Of a stretch of DNA of 64,000 nt, positions 57,640-64,000 are shown one piece after another. The notes beneath the pieces are model-generated. The model searched no databases. It was not told the origin of the DNA and was given only the letters and a program-made list of their open reading frames with translations. This stretch comes from Leptobrachium leishanense. Its lineage: Eukaryota > Chordata > Amphibia > Anura > Megophryidae. The position numbers were made by a program, and so were the translations under genes. Numbering within the stretch: the stretch's first letter is position 1; the number at the start of each line of letters is the position of its first letter. The stretch is from assembly GCA_009667805.1 (NCBI GenBank), contig CM019063.1, positions 57,520,881-57,584,880 of the forward strand, read 5' to 3'.

Positions 57640-58811
57640 CAGTGGCGTCACTAGGGTTGGTGTCACCCGGTGCGGTAACTCATGGTGTCATCCCCCCCCC
57701 CCGAGTTTTACGGGGTTTTTTTTTTTGTTTATTACTCTTACTCATAAATCAGTACTCCCATATAACACTGAATGCTCATAATACACGGCGCACATTACTG
57801 TGAGGTTTATTGCTGTGGAGCTCTCTCATATACTCACACACAAATTTTGGTGAACTGCCAGCAAGTACGGTTTCTTAGTATCTAACGGGCATTTTTAAAA
57901 AAAATTCTAATATTTTTTTTTCTTTCTAATAGTGTTTTTTTTCTGTAACAGCCCTTTTTATTATCATTCAGAGGATCTTATATGTTAATTCCAGACATTT
58001 TCGTTCAGTAGTTTTTTTTGAAAACCACTGGTGACGGGTTCGCGGCAGCATTCGGTGGCTGATTCCCTGCACTTCAGGGACCCTGCGGTGAATTCACCAG
58101 GGAAATTTGATTCCCCAAAGTGCCTGCATCATTTCGGTGCTCTGTGAATATACCCTTAAGGCTAGGGACAGATGAGCGCATTTTCTGCGGCCACCGTCAA
58201 AATGTACGTCGATGCGTGCGCACGCATTTTTTCACGGAATACGCTTAAGTGGTCAGACGATGCGCAATTCTGGACGTATTTCATGACGATGGGGTGAAAA
58301 GAAGTCTAGGGAAATCCGGCTGTTTGAACGTTATGTTGGCCGCACACTAGCAGCGTCTGACATCTCCTAATCACGCACACACGCTGCTATGCGGCCGCAG
58401 CGCACTCTGTACGTCAGTACCAGCGGTTTAACGTTCTCGAAAAAATGCGTTCATTTTCCACTTGCGTTGCGCGGCCGCACTTTTGTGCGACCGTACTTCG
58501 TATATTGGCCGTCATTGCCCGGCATCTGCTGCTAGTGCGGCCGTGATTATGTGCGCCTGCACGCGCGTTCGCACTGCCTCAGTCTGACCCTAGCCTTAGT
58601 GGTGATTTTTTTACGCTGCCCCCTGGAAAGTGCCAGCCTAGGCCTTGCCTACCCAGGACATACTTGAAAATGAGAGAATTCTCAATGTATCCTTCCAGGT
58701 AAAATAGTTTTGTGTAAAAAAAATATATATATATTTTTTAGGGTGTCACCCTAGGGGGTGGTGCCACCCGGTGCGGGCCGCACCCCCCCCCCCCCCCTAG
58801 CGATGCTAGTG
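57640..58811. mobile_element. hAT-like element with nested MITEs
   Basis: Left end CAGTGGCGTCACTAGGG with GGTGTCACCCGGTGCGG inside; right end, inverted, CACTAGCATCGCTAGGG with TGCGGCCCGCACC. Flanks CCTGAGGG and CATGGGGG agree at 6 of 8. A segment near 57785-57830 matches the ~52-bp repeat of the 5501 element. Contains a truncated CAGGGTTATTC fragment (about 57840-58150). Confidence 0.65.
58160..58595. mobile_element. GGCTAGGGTCAGAC MITE, second complete copy
   Basis: Ends GGCTAGGGACAGATGAGCGC and, inverted, GGCTAGGGTCAGACTGAGGC; TTA at 58156-58158 (plus one A) and 58596-58598. Homologous to 56288-56727 and 19750-20112. Confidence 0.7.
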
Positions 58812-58819
58812 CATGGGGG

Positions 58820-60240
58820 CCAGGACACAACTCGGAAGTTAAAGGTAAGACGCAAATGGGAAACATTTATGTTAGCCATTTTCCATTTGCGGCTCGTTTT
58901 TAACGTCTGTATTCTCACTGATCCGCTTTCTCAGCAGTTCGTGTCGTAATACTCGAGATTAGTGAGTGAGTGGCATTCGGCCTGGGCAGCGGAGGGATAT
59001 GCGGAGGTACACTGGGCACTATTTTTCCCTCAGAAAGGAAGCGGCGGATTGCGCCACTCTCGCCACTGAGTTATCTAAGGTGAATTTGGGATTTTTAAAT
59101 GGGTTTAGATTAAAGTGTTAGGTGATTTTTGCTGATGCGCAATCACGTAATACCAGGGTATGAAAAGATGTGAGTTGTCCACTGTTGACTTTCCCGCTTC
59201 AGACAGGACCCTAAAATGTCTTAACAGTAACTGACACCACACCAATAAATGTCTTTTTACGTTGGATTTATGCAGGCCACAGCCGCATTTTCTCAATAAC
59301 TTATACCATAACCTTCGAGTATTAACCCATATAATACAATGACAGTGCTATAAATTACAATATAAACACGTTGTGAACATATTACCGTCGAACATTATTA
59401 ACCTTTGTAAACCATCCTTTATATTCAATTCCCACAACGTTAACCCCTAACCCAAAAGAACACCTCATTCCTGAACTCAAAATGTGTCTCTCTGCCTATT
59501 GACCCCTCACATTCACACACTAGCTCTGCCCCCAACCCCCGCGGTGACAAAGGGGAAGAAACAAACAACCCACCACCTCAAAGACCCCCCCCCCCAATCC
59601 TCCAAACCATCCCACCATCCGGGACAAGATCAAGAGAAGGAGGGAGGGATGGACGCTGCCCAGTGAAGACAAAATGGTGCCTCCTGCCTTGCGGATCGTT
59701 TTAAGGAGGCACCACAAAGTCCGGCCCCCTTTTACACGTCCTCACCTATTAGTCCTCCGCGGGCAACAGGGGCAACGCAAAGCCGCTTCTCCTGAGTTGC
59801 TCCGTGGCTTCCTTATTCAAACCTGAATAACATCAGATGCAGATGGGGAACGTGATGGTTGGAGTAGCTCCTTCTTCATCTGCTGGGGGCACATTAACAT
59901 CTTGCATACAAAGTATAGGAGACGTTAATGTACAGTTAGCACTGCAGGTGCAACATCTTGCATCTCGGATTGGAATAGAACAAGTTAAAATTAAGCGCAA
60001 CGCTCCAGCCTTTAACGGCTAGGTTGTTATCAGACCTCTGCTGTTGTTTCAAAGAAAGTGTAGCCCTATGAGCGCTATTGATTGAAAAGATGCATTGTGT
60101 GTTCTGTATACTGGATTACGCCTTAAAAAAAATAATTCAGACATATCATAATCCAGATTTTCAATAATTAAAACAAGCAGAGGATTCTTATGATTAAAGT
60201 ACCATCTTTAAATTGTGTGAAATAAATATATTTATTTGTA
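58820..60240. other. No recognised feature
   Basis: No gene supported. A C-rich stretch at 59576-59600 and several short ORFs without family signature. Confidence 0.35.
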
Positions 60241-61068
60241 ATGAATCCCCCATTGTGTTGTCGTGTCCTTCATGTATCTCCAGTCAGTGACTGTTTATCT
60301 GGCATCTCCTCCTGGATGGCCTCCCACCACCTAAAGATCAACATGTCAAAGACTGAGCTCCTACTTATTCCTCCCTCCAATGGCTCCCCACCTCCTGACT
60401 TCTCTATCACGGTGGAGGGTATCACCATCTCCCCATCAAACCAAGTTCGCTGTCTTGGAGTTACACTGGACTCTGCTCTTTCTTTCATCCCCCACATCAA
60501 GTCTCTTTCCTCCTCCTGCCGATACCAACTGCGTAATATTTCCAGAATTCGGCCATTTCTTACCGCTGTCACCACAAAACAACTCATACACGCCCTGGTA
60601 ATCTCCCGACTCGACTATTGCAATAATCTCTTATCTGGCCTCCCTCTGTCCCGCCTCTCCCCCCTACAATCCATCCTGACCACCTCCGCCAGGCTAATTC
60701 ACCTCACCCGCCGCTCTGTCTCTGCCGCTCCCCTCTGCGAGTCCCTTCACTGGCTCCCCATCCACTGCAGAATTAAGTTCAAAATCCTTATCCTTACCTA
60801 CAAAACCCTCACTAACTCAGCTCCCCACTACCTGTCCTCACTAATCACCAAATACACCCCAGCCCGCTCCCTAAGGTCAAACAGTGACCTGCGCCTAGCT
60901 TCTCCCCGCATCACCTCTTCCCATGATAGACTGCAGGATTTCTCACGCGCAGCCCCCACTCTCTGGAACGCTCTCCCTCGTACTGTCAGACTTTCCCCTA
61001 ACTTCTCTTCCTTCAAACGCTCCCTGAAAACATTCCTATTTAGGGAAGCCTACCACCCAACTCACTGA
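60241..61068 (+). CDS. L2 reverse transcriptase C-terminus
   Basis: 275 open codons of the distal L2 ORF2: SWMASHHLKINMSKTELLL, VRCLGVTLDSALSF, ISRLDYCNNLLSGLP, ESLHWLPIHCRIKFKIL and the terminal APTLWNALPRTVRLSPNFSSFKRSLKTFLF region (each block quoted only in part). These lie after the YADD active site, which is lost by 5' truncation, as is the endonuclease. The first methionine is not the family start and the first ~15 residues may be flanking sequence. The lack of stops over 0.8 kb indicates a comparatively young copy. Confidence 0.85.
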   Translation: MNPPLCCRVLHVSPVSDCLSGISSWMASHHLKINMSKTELLLIPPSNGSPPPDFSITVEGITISPSNQVRCLGVTLDSALSFIPHIKSLSSSCRYQLRNISRIRPFLTAVTTKQLIHALVISRLDYCNNLLSGLPLSRLSPLQSILTTSARLIHLTRRSVSAAPLCESLHWLPIHCRIKFKILILTYKTLTNSAPHYLSSLITKYTPARSLRSNSDLRLASPRITSSHDRLQDFSRAAPTLWNALPRTVRLSPNFSSFKRSLKTFLFREAYHPTH

Positions 61069-61281
61069 CGCAACCATCAATCACTCTCACCTTACAGTCC
61101 TCTCCTCCTGTTTCCAAACCCAACCCTCCTAGATTGTGAGTTCCTACGGGAATAGGGCCCTCATCTCCTCCCGTACTGTTTGTCAAATGTTGTTCAATGT
61201 ATTGTAACCCTGTCTATACTGTGCCTATTGTACAGCGCTGCGGAATATGCTGGCGCTTTATAAATAAAGAATAATAATTAT
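60241..61281 (+). mobile_element. L2 LINE 3' fragment with intact tail
   Basis: RT C-terminal coding then the diagnostic L2 3' end: TGTACAGCGCTGCGGAATATG, CTGGCGCTTTATAAATAAAG and an AATAATAATTATAAT microsatellite tail. Confidence 0.9.
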
Positions 61282-62451
61282 AATCCAGCTGCACCATTCA
61301 CTGTGCCCCATGTGAGCCAAGGGTCTCTGCTATTCTTTTGTGAGCCTCACTGAGCAGATGTTCCCAATGTGAATCCAAATTATTTAATGGCGTTCGATGA
61401 GTCTCATCTGCGTCCTCTTGCGCCAAGATGGTGGCAGCCTGTTGGAAACGTAGGCAGTCCCAAGGGTGCTTAATGGTGGCGCATGGATGCGTCAATGGCC
61501 ACGGTAAGTGGTAAGTTCCCGAAGGTCCTTGCAAATCTACAAGGAGTCCTAAAAAATTACCCTAGAATTTTTCATTAATAAGCAAATCAATATACACAAA
61601 ACTTCTTGATCATTGACGTTTGGCAGACAAGGCGAAATGAGAAGGAAAACTGTCACCATGTGAGTACAATATTCATGCCATAAGGTGAAGATTAATAAAA
61701 ATAATTACCTTTCGCAGGCGAGCAGAAAATATTTTAAAACTGTTCTGTCGTTATCTAAAAAAAATAACATCACAGCTTGATTATAAAAAAATATGAAACA
61801 AATGAATAAAATATATAAATAACTAGAAGAAAGAATGTTATCTACTGAAAAGTAAAATCCTGTACAGATGCGTGACCACTAGACCTGACATAAGGTTGCT
61901 AACTCCTGCCAAAAAAAAGGGCTTAGCATGGATTAAATAAAAGATTCAAGCGCGGGTCGGCCATTGGAAACTACAAAATCTTCTGCCCGAAGAGCATTTA
62001 ATTTGAAGAGCAGAAATCCTCAAGATTATTGAATGAACAAGGATAGGCAACATCTGGCGGCCGGACTTCCCTAAGACCCGAGTAATGTTTTAGGACTAGG
62101 AAGAGTTGCGAGTTGTCATCAGCATTAGATAAATTCCTATCAGATCTCTATTTACGTAAAGGATTTTACATATTTTCAATATAGACTTTCTGGTTTTAAA
62201 ACTAAATATAGTTACGTTTTGAATACACATTTTGGGCCCTATTACAATCTTCGCACAAATGTTTGCGCCCGCGCAAAAACGCCACTCCTAGGACAGCGCT
62301 GTTATGGGGAATGTAGCACAGGGGCTCTGGGATGCAGTTCTTTGAATTGCTGTGATATGCAAGTGGCTTCTGTAATAATAAACATAAATAGTTGTAGTGT
62401 GGAGGCTTTTTATCTCACTTTTTGTCCACCACCACAACTCTTATATGTTTG
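61282..62451. other. Mostly unassigned; small fragment of the tandem unit
   Basis: 62300-62395 matches the GGGGAATGTAGAACAGGAGC segment of tandem units A/B (near 5420 and 8690). A 78-codon minus-strand ORF at 61298-61534 has natural-looking composition but no recognised family. Confidence 0.4.
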
Positions 62452-62453
62452 TA

Positions 62454-64000
<1,547 letters not shown>

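Noticed and set aside
59484..59717. Pro-rich ORFs around 59500-59700
   Set aside because: Driven by C-rich low-complexity sequence; no domain.
61298..61534. 78-codon minus ORF as a host exon
   Set aside because: No splice signals or family recognised; left as unassigned.

Overview
The window looks like intergenic DNA from a repeat-rich vertebrate genome, most likely a large-genome amphibian (frog-like). That assignment is an inference from repeat content: L2 and CR1 LINEs, a GIY-YIG Penelope-like element (PLE), Tc1 elements, hAT- and PIF/Harbinger-like MITEs, TTAA-flanked MITEs, and a gammaretrovirus-like ERV primed by tRNA-Pro. I recognise no host protein-coding gene, tRNA or rRNA. Almost every long ORF belongs to a mobile element or is a by-product of a minisatellite.

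Layout. 1-4596: 5' part of a minus-strand ERV (pro, gag, leader, PBS, 5' LTR), with a 695-bp long-TIR transposon inside gag. 4597-17748: two tandem copies of a ~1-kb repeat unit. The first carries a hAT-type element loaded with GC-rich minisatellites (5501-7844). The second is interrupted by a young LTR retroelement (8807-17674) with ~2.2-kb LTRs and a 512-codon coiled-coil, gag-like ORF; its downstream LTR also holds a TTAA-flanked MITE. 17749-19749: LTR and leader of a second, plus-strand copy of the tRNA-Pro ERV, with a LINE fragment inside. 19750-22350: MITE fragments, a 24-26-bp minisatellite and a 197-bp palindrome. 22351-31510: a MITE split by an 8.3-kb PLE insertion made of two head-to-head copies bounded by one 14-bp target duplication. 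31511-37630: more MITEs and a CR1 tail. 37632-40372: a Tc1 transposon with an uninterrupted transposase ORF, but broken by two later insertions. 40373-48921: MITEs, a short PLE fragment and L2 tails. 48922-64000: three LINE fragments, hAT/Harbinger-like MITEs and a decayed second Tc1 that runs off the right edge.

The elements do not form a pathway; they form a nested record of insertions. Several junctions can be checked inside the window, because a second copy of the host repeat supplies the empty site. The LTR pair validates the TTAA insertion, the tandem unit validates the hAT 8-bp duplication, and the two Tc1 inverted repeats validate the 3-bp duplication of the CAGGGTTATTC family. The most unusual objects are the palindromic double PLE with hammerhead-like motifs, the long-LTR retroelement with a knuckle-less gag-like protein, and the hairpin-string TTAA MITEs.
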